Shown here piece after piece: positions 9,602 through 17,927 of a stretch of DNA of 64,000 nucleotides (within the stretch, counting starts at the first letter, position 1; each line of letters begins with the position of its first letter). The notes beneath the pieces were generated by a model that had not been told where the DNA came from, did no database searches, and saw nothing but the letters and a program-made list of their open reading frames with translations. Location of the stretch: positions 62,001 to 126,000 of the forward strand of contig NZ_JAOTPO010000010.1 of the NCBI RefSeq assembly GCF_029028005.1, given 5' to 3'. Made by a program: the position numbers and the translations under genes. Source of the DNA: Alkalihalobacterium chitinilyticum (GTDB lineage Bacteria > Bacillota > Bacilli > Bacillales > Bacillaceae_F).

Positions 9602-9618
9602 TGTCAGATTACCTGACA
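9602..9618 (+). promoter_or_regulatory. GlnR/TnrA operator 1 of glnA
   Basis: A perfect match to the known consensus TGTNA-N7-TNACA: TGTCA, GATTACC, TGACA. Its centre is about 49 bases upstream of the predicted transcription start. Confidence 0.85.
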
Positions 9619-9624
9619 AAATCG

Positions 9625-9652
9625 TTGAAGTAATTTTTAGATAATTTAAAAT
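9625..9652 (+). promoter_or_regulatory. Promoter of glnA
   Basis: TTGAAG (9625-9630) and TAAAAT (9647-9652) are 16 bases apart. The weak -35 fits a regulated promoter lying between two GlnR/TnrA sites. Confidence 0.65.
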
Positions 9653-9668
9653 AAGAGTTAACAAGAGA

Positions 9669-9685
9669 TGTTAATAAAGATTACA
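9669..9685 (+). promoter_or_regulatory. GlnR/TnrA operator 2 of glnA
   Basis: A second perfect consensus match: TGTTA, ATAAAGA, TTACA. Its centre is near +18 and 67 bp from operator 1. The preceding AGTTAACAAGAGATGTTA (9656-9673) recurs with one change at the amtB promoter. Confidence 0.85.
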
Positions 9686-9704
9686 TGAAAGGGAAGTGTT
9701 AATT

Positions 9705-11063
9705 ATGAGTACAGTTTCTTCTACAAAAGAGTTAACTTTAGAGGCAATTAAAGAGATTATTAAGGAAAAGCATGTGGAGCTTCTGCATATGCAATTCGTT
9801 GACATTGAAGGGACATTAAAACATGTAACGATTACGGCAGAACAAATCGATGCGGCAGCTGAAGGTAAAATTATGTTTGACGGATCATCGATTACTGGAT
9901 TTTCTCCAATTAATAAATCCGACTTATATCTACTGCCAGACTTAAATACATTTTGTGTTCTTCCTTGGTCCGTAGAAGAAGGGTACTCAGAAGCTCGCTT
10001 TCTTTGCGGGGTAAAAAATCCGGACGGTAGTGATTTCGAAGGCGATCCGCGCCATGTACTAAAAAGAACGGTAAATAAAGCAAAAGAACAAGGTTATGGG
10101 ATTAGTGTTGGTCCAGAATTAGAGTTCTTCTTATTTGAAACAGATGAAAAAGGCCGTCCTACATTAAATACACAAGACGTTGGTGGATACTTTGAGCCGT
10201 CTCCACATGACTACGGTGAGAAAGTTCGCCTAGCCATCTATCGTACGTTAAAAGAAATGGGCTTTACGATTGAAGCTTCTCACCATGAAGTTGCTGAAGG
10301 TCAGCATGAAATTAACTTTAAGTATGCTGATGCACTTGGTGCAGCAGACAATGCAACAACGTATAAATGGGTAGTAAAAACAGTGGCGAGACAATTTGGG
10401 CTTCATGCTTCGTTTATGCCAAAACCGATTGCTGGGGCGAACGGAAGCGGAATGCATACGAACATTTCATTGTTTGATCTTGAAAAGCAAGAAAATGCAT
10501 TTTACGACCCAAGTGACAGTCGAGAGCTTTCAGAAAAAGCGTACCAGTTTATCGGTGGTTTAATTGACAATATTGAAAAATTCGTAGCGGTAATTAATCC
10601 GCTAGTTAACTCTTATAAGAGACTAGTACCTGGTTACGAAGCGCCATGCTATGTTGCTTGGTCTGCATCAAACCGTTCAGCGTTAATCCGTATCCCAGCA
10701 ACACGCGGTGCAGGAACTCGTGTAGAAATTCGCTGCCCAGATCCATCAGCGAACCCTTACTTAGCATTTGCGATTATTGCATCAGCGGGTCTAGATGGTG
10801 TGAATCGTAAACTAGAAGCACCAGCTGAAGTAGTCGATGACATTTTCAGTATGTCACCAGCTGAATTAAAAGAAAGAGGAATTAGCAATTTACCAACGAG
10901 CTTAGAAGCGGCAGTTGATGCATTAGAAGAAGGCAAGATTGGACGCGAAACATTAGGAGATCACGTATTCGGCGAATTTGTAGACTTAAAACGTGCGGAA
11001 TATGACAGCTTCAGAACAGCAGTTCATGGATGGGAAATTGACAATTATCACGCAAAATTCTAA
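9705..11063 (+). CDS. glnA: Glutamine synthetase type I
   Basis: A 452-residue enzyme that joins ammonia to glutamate with ATP; it forms a dodecamer. Recognisable motifs are the beta-grasp MFDGSSITGF, the metal/ATP region GPELEFFLFE, the KPIAGANGSGMHTN glutamate loop, and RIPATRGAGTRVEIRCPDPSANPYL. The ATG at 9705 follows AAAGGGAAG; a GTG at 9696 is too close to it. In B. subtilis glnA sits behind glnR, but here it is alone; a GlnR-like regulator lies at 19677. Two perfect GlnR/TnrA operators flank the promoter. A stand-alone glnA can be a second copy, so another glnR-glnA elsewhere is possible. Confidence 0.97.
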   Translation: MSTVSSTKELTLEAIKEIIKEKHVELLHMQFVDIEGTLKHVTITAEQIDAAAEGKIMFDGSSITGFSPINKSDLYLLPDLNTFCVLPWSVEEGYSEARFLCGVKNPDGSDFEGDPRHVLKRTVNKAKEQGYGISVGPELEFFLFETDEKGRPTLNTQDVGGYFEPSPHDYGEKVRLAIYRTLKEMGFTIEASHHEVAEGQHEINFKYADALGAADNATTYKWVVKTVARQFGLHASFMPKPIAGANGSGMHTNISLFDLEKQENAFYDPSDSRELSEKAYQFIGGLIDNIEKFVAVINPLVNSYKRLVPGYEAPCYVAWSASNRSALIRIPATRGAGTRVEIRCPDPSANPYLAFAIIASAGLDGVNRKLEAPAEVVDDIFSMSPAELKERGISNLPTSLEAAVDALEEGKIGRETLGDHVFGEFVDLKRAEYDSFRTAVHGWEIDNYHAKF

Positions 11064-11077
11064 GAATAGAACTAGAA

Positions 11078-11109
11078 ACACCGCATAGCAGTGACGCTAT
11101 GCGGTGTTT
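11078..11109. terminator. Terminator between glnA and bshB2
   Basis: AACACCGCATAGC pairs with GCTATGCGGTGTT around a 6-base loop. A second inverted repeat (GTCAGAGCCTC ... GAGGCTCTGAC, 11131-11171) follows and probably serves the opposing bshB2 transcript, since A/T-runs flank both. Confidence 0.8.
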
Positions 11110-11176
11110 CACGTGAAACTTTTTTCTTGGTCAGAGCCTCCATTTAAATGAATGAAATAGAGGCTCTGACTAACAT

Positions 11177-11842
11177 TTAGTCATTAAAAGAATAAAGCCA
11201 GAAACGCTCATACTTGAGTCGGTCCATCGCTTCATCATTACCTTCTTGAAGGGCAATTTCGGTTTGTCTGATGACTTCTTGAGTTTGTGTTTTATGTGCT
11301 TTTAAGGCATCGAGCTTTTCTTGATGAAAACGACTAATTTCATTAATAATTTGTGGTTCACCTAAATCATCGATGCAGTCTCTTGAAAAGGCTAGTGCAT
11401 GTACCGTTGGTCGCTGCTCCTTTGGCATCGAAGCGACAGCCTTGATCACGACGGCACCACACGCGTCGTGGTCAGGGTGTACGGCATATCCTGGGTAAAA
11501 TGTAATAACGAGCGTCGGCTTGCAATCTTCTATTAATGTTCGCATTCGCTCGGCTAATTTATCTTCATCTTCAAACTCAATCGTCTTATCTCGCAACCCG
11601 AGTAAGATCAAATCATCAATCTTTAAAATTTTTGCAGCGGCTTCAAGCTCTTGCTTACGAAGTTGGGGTAATGTTTCACGGTTGGCAATCGGCGGGTTCC
11701 CCATGTTTCGTCCCATTTCTCCTAATGTCATACAAGCGTATGTAACCTTCCACCCGTTTTCTTTATAGTTTAACATCGTCCCTGCAACCCCAAATGATTC
11801 ATCATCCGGGTGCGGCAAGATCACTAGTAAATGATTTTCCAT
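11177..11842 (-). CDS. bshB2: Bacillithiol biosynthesis deacetylase BshB2
   Basis: A 221-residue LmbE/PIG-L-family zinc hydrolase. HPDD (11-14) and the later HPDHDAC supply zinc ligands. In Bacillus this step removes acetate from GlcNAc-malate to give GlcN-malate for bacillithiol, and the family also deacetylates bacillithiol S-conjugates; BshB2 (YojG) is one of two partly redundant enzymes. AAGGAGG precedes the ATG. It lies 11 bases after yojF, so the two form an operon as in B. subtilis yojFG. Confidence 0.93.
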   Translation of the reverse strand: MENHLLVILPHPDDESFGVAGTMLNYKENGWKVTYACMTLGEMGRNMGNPPIANRETLPQLRKQELEAAAKILKIDDLILLGLRDKTIEFEDEDKLAERMRTLIEDCKPTLVITFYPGYAVHPDHDACGAVVIKAVASMPKEQRPTVHALAFSRDCIDDLGEPQIINEISRFHQEKLDALKAHKTQTQEVIRQTEIALQEGNDEAMDRLKYERFWLYSFND

Positions 11843-11853
11843 AAGAGCCTCCT

Positions 11854-12198
11854 TTATTTAAATGGATGGGGACTTAATTGAAGTGATACGGCTAAACGTC
11901 CTTGATCATCTAAGCCGGCTAAAAGTAATTGGTCTCCGTTCATTTCACAATGCGTAAGTCCTTCTGCGTAGATCCAGCCTAAGTCTATTTTAAGTCCGAC
12001 TCGGTGGGGGCCGTTACCTGTGATTTTCCCGTGTTCATAGGACACTTTCCCGTTTCGAATAAAAACGCCTGATGAGAATGGGGTTCCATTTCGGTAAGCG
12101 GTGTAGGCCCCGTTTGTTGTTTCGAGATGAACGTATACATCTTGATTGGCCATTTTATTTATCATTTCTTGAACGAATTCTTTATTAATCGCTTCCAT
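11854..12198 (-). CDS. yojF: YojF family protein (DUF1806)
   Basis: A 114-residue protein with the YojF pattern, including YVHLETTNGAYTAYRNG and GPHRVGLKIDLGWIYAEGLTHCE. Predicted to be a small beta-rich cytoplasmic protein. AAAGGAGG precedes the ATG. Its tight linkage to bshB2 suggests a bacillithiol-related role, but no activity is known to me. Confidence 0.88.
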   Translation of the reverse strand: MEAINKEFVQEMINKMANQDVYVHLETTNGAYTAYRNGTPFSSGVFIRNGKVSYEHGKITGNGPHRVGLKIDLGWIYAEGLTHCEMNGDQLLLAGLDDQGRLAVSLQLSPHPFK

Positions 12199-12446
12199 TT
12201 GCTATTCCTCCTTTACACAATTCGTTTGTAAAGTTTGTATTATTTGTTCGTAAGTAATGGGGGAAATGTAAGTGTCCATTAATTCACTACTCTTATCATA
12301 CTAAATACTAAAAGGGAGCGCACGTAGTAAGCAAGTTTGAAGCCCTCATTTTACTTTTTTAGCCAATAAACTATTCATACTGTTACGAAAATTTTATAAT
12401 AAATAAAGAAGACAAGCATTAAAAATGAAAAACTAGAGGTTGTTTG

Positions 12447-14423
12447 ATGAAAAATAAAATTCTACTTTACATGGTTCCTATACTAACCGTCATTGTCGCC
12501 GTTTTTTTCTTATTTTTCTATGAAAAAAGTGAAAGAATGTACTCTGCAGTTGACGGAAAACTAGACTTATCAACTACTTCCATTAAAGAGTTAGGTCCTA
12601 CGTCGTTAACGGGAGAATGGTATTTTTATTGGAACGAGTGGTTAGACCCTGCACATTTACCGAATGATGCGGGTATGCTGATTGATATGCCCGCCAAATG
12701 GAATGATCAGGTGTGGCAAGGGGAACAGGTGCCAGGAGATGGTTATGCGACCTATCACTTGAAAGTCCAACTAGCTGAGGATGACCTGAATACGATGTTA
12801 GGGCTTTATTTACCAAATGCTTTTACATCCTATAAAGTGTGGATCGATGGAGAAGAGCTTGGTGGAGCAGGGGTACCTGGTACCACTCGGGAAACTACGA
12901 AACCGGCCTATCAACCTCAAGTGGTTTACTTTAAGCCCAGTTCTCAAGAAATCGATCTTGTTTTTCATGTTGCTAATTTTCATCATTCGAAAGGTGGATT
13001 GTGGCGCATCATTCGAATAGGTGAAGACAAAGCGATTACAAGCCTGCGGGAAAAACAGCTGGCCTTTGAAATGTTCCTGATTGGCAGCCTGCTTGTTATG
13101 GGTCTCTACCATCTAGGATTGTTTATGTTAAGGCGAAAAGAGAAATCAACGCTGTTTTTTGGCTTGTTTTGTCTCGTCATTGGCATACGGGCGATGATGG
13201 TAGGGGAAGTTTTTTTCAATCAAGTGTTACCGGACTTCCCGTGGGAATGGTTAAAGAAAATCGAATATATTTGTTTTTATATCGCAGTTCCGCTTTTTGT
13301 TTCATTTGCTAGACAACTATATCCTAATGAAGTACATAAGAATTTGACTCGTACATTATGGGGAATTGCCAGCTTGTTCGTTTTCGTGATCATTTTTACA
13401 CCAGCGCGAGTTTTTACCTTGACATTAACTGCCTATCAAATCATCACGGTTGTCGCTATCATGTTAGTGGTCGTGGCAGGGATGAAAGCATTAAAGAATA
13501 GGCGGGATATGATTAGACTCAACCTTGGAGTAGGGATCATTTATGTCATTACGGTAATTAATGATTTCTTATTTTACAATCAATTGATCACAACGAGAGA
13601 ATTATCTCCATTTGGACTGTTTATCTTTTTGTTTGGGCAATCCTTTCAGTTATCTACCCAATTCTCACGTGCGTTTACTAAAGTGGAGGAAATGTCTCAA
13701 GAGCTGCAAGAGTTGAATGAAAATCTTGAAAGGAAAGTAGAGGAACGAACGGTTGGGCTAGAAAAATCTCAAAAAGAGACGGTCGAAGCACTAATTGAAA
13801 TGTCGGTGCTTGAAGAAAGGAACCGAATTGCGCACGAACTTCATGATATTATCGGTCATTCGTTAACAACGGTTATTGTGCAGCTTGAGGCAGGAAAGCG
13901 TCTGTCCAAGGCCAAGCCAGACCAAGTCTATGAAAAGATGGAACTCTCACAAGAATTGTTACGTAAAGGGTTGGATCGAATCCGAGAGTCTGTAAAAGTG
14001 CTTGGGGAAGTGCAAGAATCGATTGAAATAGAAGAGGCATTAAAAGGGTTAGTTGATGATACGGTGAAAGCGACAGGTGTTTTGATTACAAGTTCAATAG
14101 ATGAGATACCAAAGTTAAATCACGCACAAAAGAAAGTCATTTATCATGCTCTTCAAGAAGGAATAACCAACGGAATCCGCCACGGGAAGAGCACGCACTT
14201 TCATTTTACATTGCAAGTGAAGGACAAGTTCCTGGAGTTTAAATTAGTAGATAATGGTGTTGGCGAGGAAAAGATAGAGTATGGATTTGGCTTAAATGCC
14301 ATGGAAAATCGAATTGAGATGCTGAACGGCGAATTGACGGTAAAAACAGAAAAAGGCAGAGGCTGCGAGTTGGTCATAACTTTGCCTTTACAACAAGAGT
14401 TGCCTACAATAGTAAACGAATAA
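12447..14423 (+). CDS. 7TMR-DISM sensor histidine kinase without an adjacent response regulator
   Basis: About 658 residues. An N-terminal membrane anchor (about 5-25) precedes an extracellular jelly-roll-like domain (about 40-190) of the 7TMR-DISM extracellular type, often linked to carbohydrate sensing. About seven transmembrane segments (205-415) follow, then a coiled coil (about 415-460). The HisKA_3 box RNRIAHELHDIIGHS carries His466, and the ATPase has DNGVGEE and GFGLNAMENR. ATG 12447 has AGAGGT upstream; a TTG immediately before is possible. The next gene is a suhB-like phosphatase, with only 24 bases between. No response regulator is nearby, so its partner must be encoded elsewhere. 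Confidence 0.88.
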   Translation: MKNKILLYMVPILTVIVAVFFLFFYEKSERMYSAVDGKLDLSTTSIKELGPTSLTGEWYFYWNEWLDPAHLPNDAGMLIDMPAKWNDQVWQGEQVPGDGYATYHLKVQLAEDDLNTMLGLYLPNAFTSYKVWIDGEELGGAGVPGTTRETTKPAYQPQVVYFKPSSQEIDLVFHVANFHHSKGGLWRIIRIGEDKAITSLREKQLAFEMFLIGSLLVMGLYHLGLFMLRRKEKSTLFFGLFCLVIGIRAMMVGEVFFNQVLPDFPWEWLKKIEYICFYIAVPLFVSFARQLYPNEVHKNLTRTLWGIASLFVFVIIFTPARVFTLTLTAYQIITVVAIMLVVVAGMKALKNRRDMIRLNLGVGIIYVITVINDFLFYNQLITTRELSPFGLFIFLFGQSFQLSTQFSRAFTKVEEMSQELQELNENLERKVEERTVGLEKSQKETVEALIEMSVLEERNRIAHELHDIIGHSLTTVIVQLEAGKRLSKAKPDQVYEKMELSQELLRKGLDRIRESVKVLGEVQESIEIEEALKGLVDDTVKATGVLITSSIDEIPKLNHAQKKVIYHALQEGITNGIRHGKSTHFHFTLQVKDKFLEFKLVDNGVGEEKIEYGFGLNAMENRIEMLNGELTVKTEKGRGCELVITLPLQQELPTIVNE

Positions 14424-14447
14424 GTATTCCTTAGGAGTGGATCAATA

Positions 14448-15224
14448 ATGGAACAATGGCTAGCGATAAAAGAAAATATAAAGACGTGGGTAAGAGAAGT
14501 AGGAAAAGAACAATTAATTCGTATGGAACAGCCGTTTCAGATGAAATCGAAGTCATCTGACATTGACTTAGTCACTGAAGTTGATGAATGGAGCGAGCAA
14601 TTTCTTATCGATAAAATTCATACCGAATACCCGGAACATTCCATTATGTCAGAGGAAAGCGGATGGCATGAAGGGCAAGCAGATTACGAATGGGTGATCG
14701 ATCCGATCGATGGAACGGTAAACTTTGCTCATCGTTTTCCTTTCTTTTGTATTTCGATTGGAGTTAAATATAAAGGGGAAACAGTCATTGGAGTCGTCTA
14801 CGTGCCAAAACTGGATGAAATGTATGAGGCGGTTAAAGGAAGCGGGGCGACGTTAAATGGTAGAAGCATTACCGTTTCGGTTACGGAGCGATTAAATCAA
14901 GCGGTAGTAGCAACAGGCTTTCCGTATGACCGTGCAACAGACCCGGATAATAATGTTGGTAACTTTAATGCCATTATTACGAAAATCGGCGGTATTCGCA
15001 GAACAGGAAGTGCAGCGATTGATTTATGCCAAGTAGCAGCAGGGCGTTTTGACGCTTATTGGGAGATCAAGCTGAAAGAATGGGACATTAGCGCAGGTCT
15101 ATTAATCGTTGAGGAAGCAAAAGGCCAAACCTTTAGTGTAAAAAAAGAAAAGGGCTATCAAGTGTTGGTCGGAACTCCAGCGATATATGATGAGCTTTCA
15201 GCAATTTTGGAGTGGGAAAAATAA
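14448..15224 (+). CDS. Inositol monophosphatase family protein
   Basis: A 258-residue Mg-dependent phosphatase of the SuhB/IMPase family. Metal ligands are visible in SEESGW, in DPIDGTVNFAHRFPFFCISIG and in the C-terminal WDISAGLLIVEEA. Family members act on myo-inositol monophosphate, NADP, fructose 1,6-bisphosphate or 3'-phosphoadenosine phosphates, so the substrate is open. AGGAGTGG precedes the ATG. The short gap to the kinase suggests co-transcription. Confidence 0.9.
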   Translation: MEQWLAIKENIKTWVREVGKEQLIRMEQPFQMKSKSSDIDLVTEVDEWSEQFLIDKIHTEYPEHSIMSEESGWHEGQADYEWVIDPIDGTVNFAHRFPFFCISIGVKYKGETVIGVVYVPKLDEMYEAVKGSGATLNGRSITVSVTERLNQAVVATGFPYDRATDPDNNVGNFNAIITKIGGIRRTGSAAIDLCQVAAGRFDAYWEIKLKEWDISAGLLIVEEAKGQTFSVKKEKGYQVLVGTPAIYDELSAILEWEK

Positions 15225-15379
15225 CATGAAGCTAAGGTTGTCGTATAGAATAAAAATTTAAAGCAAGTGAAAGTTAGTTGTGCTTAATGGTGGTTTAGAA
15301 TAAAAGTTTTACAGTATTAGGAATATAGTGGCTTTAAGTGGGTTTGAGCCCTACAGTCTGGAATAGGGGAGAAACGGTT

Positions 15380-16048
15380 TTGTGGAATGTGAGTAATGAT
15401 TGGAACAGGGTACTAGAAAATGAATTTACAAAAGATTATTTTTTGAAGCTGCAGCAATTTTTACAGGACGAATATAGCAATGCAACAGTTTATCCGCGTC
15501 AGTCGGACGTATTTAATGCCTTTCACTATACCCCTTTTTCAGAAGTGAAAGTCGTTATTCTCGGACAAGACCCGTATCATGGTCCCAATCAAGCACACGG
15601 ATTAAGCTTTTCAGTAAACGCGGGAGAAAAACTGCCGCCATCTCTGAAAAATATTTATAAAGAGCTTCATCAGGACCTTGGATGTGAGCCTAGTCAAAAT
15701 GGTTGTTTAATCAAGTGGGCCAAGCAAGGGGTTCTCCTATTAAATACCGTATTGACGGTAAGAGAAAGTGAACCGAATTCGCATAAAGGAATAGGCTGGG
15801 AGTTATTTACGGATCGTGTCATTCAAAGCTTGAATGAGCGTGAAAAACCAGTCGTGTTCATCTTGTGGGGACGCCACGCCCAAGCAAAAGAAGTATTAGT
15901 GACAGGAGAGCAGCATGTCATCATTAAATCTGCCCATCCGAGTCCGCTGTCAGCAAGGCGCGGCTTCTTTGGAAGCAAGCCATTCTACAAAGTAAATGAA
16001 CATTTAACGAAGATGGGCGAAACACCGATCGATTGGCAAATCGTCTAA
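15380..16048 (+). CDS. ung: Uracil-DNA glycosylase
   Basis: A 222-residue family 1 UDG that removes uracil from DNA as the first step of base excision repair. The water-activating loop [16 protein letters not shown] and the leucine-insertion loop [13 protein letters not shown] are intact. The TTG at 15380 is chosen because GGGGAG lies 7 bases upstream and it gives the usual family length; a longer in-frame ATG at 15338 lacks a site. In B. subtilis ung (ywdG) lies next to the ywdH-ywdL group; here the nitrogen cluster and pepF separate it from ywdI. Confidence 0.96.
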   Translation: MWNVSNDWNRVLENEFTKDYFLKLQQFLQDEYSNATVYPRQSDVFNAFHYTPFSEVKVVILGQDPYHGPNQAHGLSFSVNAGEKLPPSLKNIYKELHQDLGCEPSQNGCLIKWAKQGVLLLNTVLTVRESEPNSHKGIGWELFTDRVIQSLNEREKPVVFILWGRHAQAKEVLVTGEQHVIIKSAHPSPLSARRGFFGSKPFYKVNEHLTKMGETPIDWQIV

Positions 16049-16076
16049 TAGATGGAGTTGATATAAAATGAAGTTT

Positions 16077-16118
16077 AAACACGGTTGATCCTTATATCTG
16101 GGGTCAACCGTGTTTTCT
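16077..16118 (+). terminator. Terminator of ung
   Basis: AAACACGGTTGA (16077-16088) pairs with TCAACCGTGTTTT (16104-16116). Confidence 0.85.
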
Positions 16119-16204
16119 TATTAGGATTAGGGAGTGAGGCTTGAAGTTGGCAGTTGATGAAATTTGACTTTTTTTGTCGAGAAATCTTTAAAACGGGAAA
16201 GTTG

Positions 16205-16319
16205 ATAATATTTGAGATGAAGTTGAAAATAAATCGGCTAAACTTAAAAATAAATCATCAAAAGTTAAAAATAAATCAGCCGAACTTGAAAATAAACGCG
16301 AGCAGATTGGAAATAGGAT
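16205..16319. repeat. Phased AAAATAAATC array (21 bp period)
   Basis: AAAATAAATC or a close variant begins at 16226, 16247, 16268, 16289 and 16310, exactly 21 bp apart; a degenerate sixth copy lies at about 16205. Parts of the intervening sequence (GCCGAACTT-like) are also conserved. It lies in the ung-amtB spacer. Confidence 0.85.
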
Positions 16320-16436
16320 CATTTTGAACGTTGATAGAAGCTGCGTGAACAGCATATGACTATCGAGATATCATTAAAACAGCTGAAGATCCGTATTTAT
16401 ATTATAGAAACTCACAAAAAAGCAGTAAGAAAATAA

Positions 16437-16497
16437 GGAACCCCCAACGACTCTCATAATTGCTGGAACCCCCGATATAACTAGAATAGGAGCCCAC
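16437..16497. repeat. Short GGAACCCCC direct repeats
   Basis: GGAACCCCC at 16437 and 16465 and a GGAGCCCAC variant at 16489, in the same spacer. There are three copies with 28- and 24-bp steps, so phasing is poor. Function unknown. Confidence 0.5.
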
Positions 16498-16532
16498 TTT
16501 AACTCCCCATAAAAACGTTGTTCGAGAAACAG

Positions 16533-16549
16533 TGTCAGATCATCTTCCA
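16533..16549 (+). promoter_or_regulatory. GlnR/TnrA-like operator at about -49 of amtB
   Basis: TGTCA, GATCATC, TTCCA: one mismatch to TGTNA-N7-TNACA. Its centre lies about 49 bases before the expected start from the TATAAT at 16578, which is where TnrA activates nrgAB in B. subtilis. Confidence 0.7.
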
Positions 16550-16577
16550 AAAATATAGTTTCTGAAAATTGAGAATG

Positions 16578-16583
16578 TATAAT
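16578..16583 (+). promoter_or_regulatory. -10 element of amtB
   Basis: A perfect TATAAT with no good -35 upstream, as expected of an activator-dependent promoter. AGTTAACAAAAGATGTTA follows at 16586-16603, nearly identical to the sequence at the glnA start site. Confidence 0.65.
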
Positions 16584-16598
16584 TAAGTTAACAAAAGA

Positions 16599-16615
16599 TG
16601 TTAGCTAAGCTAACG
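16599..16615 (+). promoter_or_regulatory. Second GlnR/TnrA-like operator of amtB (about +17)
   Basis: TGTTA, GCTAAGC, TAACG: one mismatch to the consensus and strongly dyad-symmetric (GTTAGC/GCTAAC). It is 66 bp centre to centre from the upstream site, against 67 bp at glnA. Confidence 0.65.
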
Positions 16616-16640
16616 CAGAAACGAAGGGAGAGGTTGACAG

Positions 16641-17906
16641 ATGGAACAAATTTTAATGGATAATTTGTGGGTCATTATTGGTACTTTTTTAGTTTTACTT
16701 ATGCAAGGTGGATTTATTTTACTTGAAGCAGGTTCGACTCGAATGAAAAATGCGGGTCACATTGCAGGGAAAACGGTATTCACAATTAGTCTTGGTTCGA
16801 TGGTTTTCTGGGCAGTAGGTTGGGGCTTCATCTATGGTGAGTCAGCAGGTGGATTTCTAGGAATTTCTGATTTCTTCTTCGGAGATGCTTCAGGTCCAGA
16901 TGGCGGATTAGCAGGATCGGTAGACTTCATGTTCCAAATGATGTTCGCACTTATTGCTTTAACCATTGCATTCGGTGGTTTCGCTGAGCGTGCAAAACTA
17001 TCAGCTTACGTCATTTTCGCCGTTTTATTCTCGGCTCTAGTTTATCCAGTCGTCGCACATTGGGTATGGGGTGATGGTTGGTTAGGTGGTCTTGGCAAAC
17101 AAGACTTCGCAGGTTCAACGGTCGTTCACTTAACAGGTGCAATGGCAGCTCTTGCCGCAACGATTATCTTAAAACCGCGTATTGGGAAATACAATAAAGA
17201 TGGTTCATCTAATGATTTAGCAGGTCATAACCAAGTTTACACAGCGTTAGGGGTTCTACTTCTATGGGTAGGTTGGTTTGGATTTAACGGTGCTAGTACA
17301 TTTGAGGTAGCAGATGCATTCTTTGGATATGTCATTCTTAACACGCAATTAGCAGCAGCAGCTGGGGCGATTGCCGCGATGTTCTTAATCTGGATGATGA
17401 ACGGAAAAGCAGATGTTCCGACGACATTAAACGGTGCTTTAGCAGGTTTAGTTGCCATTACAGCATCATGTGGTTTCGTAGCACCTTGGGCAGCAGTTGT
17501 TATCGGTATTATTGGTGGTCTAATCGTAGTGGTAAGTATGAAAATCTTTGATCGTGCAAAAATTGATGATCCGATCTTTGCCTTATCAGTTCACGGTATG
17601 GCAGGGATTTGGGGAACCATCTCAACTGGTTTCTTCGCAGTACCGGCACTATCTACAGAAATTGGCTGGGGGCAAGCAGGTTTATTTTACGGAGGCGGCT
17701 TTACACAATTAGGTGTTCAAACGTTAGGTGTTGTCGCTGGAGGAATTTACGCGTTTGTCATTTCATTCATTATCCTATATGTAATGAATAAAGTGATGGG
17801 AGGACTTCGTGTAACTGAAGAAGAAGAAATTATGGGTCTAGATATCAGTGAGCATGGAAGCTATGGATACCCTGAAAATATGAAATCAGAAAAAACAGGT
17901 GCTTAA
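16641..17906 (+). CDS. amtB: Ammonium transporter
   Basis: A 421-residue Amt/MEP channel (NrgA type) with eleven predicted membrane helices. It starts like its family (MQGGFILLEAGSTRMKNAGHI) and carries the conserved pore segments HLTGAMAALAA and FALSVHGMAGIWGT with the twin-histidine region. The C-terminal tail ends in a short cytoplasmic segment (SEHGSYGYPENMKSEKTGA), which in other Amts is the PII contact. GGGAGAGG precedes the ATG. Unlike B. subtilis nrgAB, no PII gene (glnK) follows; a DUF294 nucleotidyltransferase is next. Confidence 0.96.
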   Translation: MEQILMDNLWVIIGTFLVLLMQGGFILLEAGSTRMKNAGHIAGKTVFTISLGSMVFWAVGWGFIYGESAGGFLGISDFFFGDASGPDGGLAGSVDFMFQMMFALIALTIAFGGFAERAKLSAYVIFAVLFSALVYPVVAHWVWGDGWLGGLGKQDFAGSTVVHLTGAMAALAATIILKPRIGKYNKDGSSNDLAGHNQVYTALGVLLLWVGWFGFNGASTFEVADAFFGYVILNTQLAAAAGAIAAMFLIWMMNGKADVPTTLNGALAGLVAITASCGFVAPWAAVVIGIIGGLIVVVSMKIFDRAKIDDPIFALSVHGMAGIWGTISTGFFAVPALSTEIGWGQAGLFYGGGFTQLGVQTLGVVAGGIYAFVISFIILYVMNKVMGGLRVTEEEEIMGLDISEHGSYGYPENMKSEKTGA

Positions 17907-17913
17907 CAATAAG

Positions 17914-17927
17914 GTGGTGTACACCAC
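17914..17927 (+). promoter_or_regulatory. Perfect palindrome over the DUF294 translation start region
   Basis: GTGGTGTACACCAC is a perfect 14-base palindrome between the AAGGTGG ribosome binding site and the GTG start of the DUF294 gene. As RNA it could form a small hairpin masking part of the site; as DNA it could bind a dimeric protein. Confidence 0.5.
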
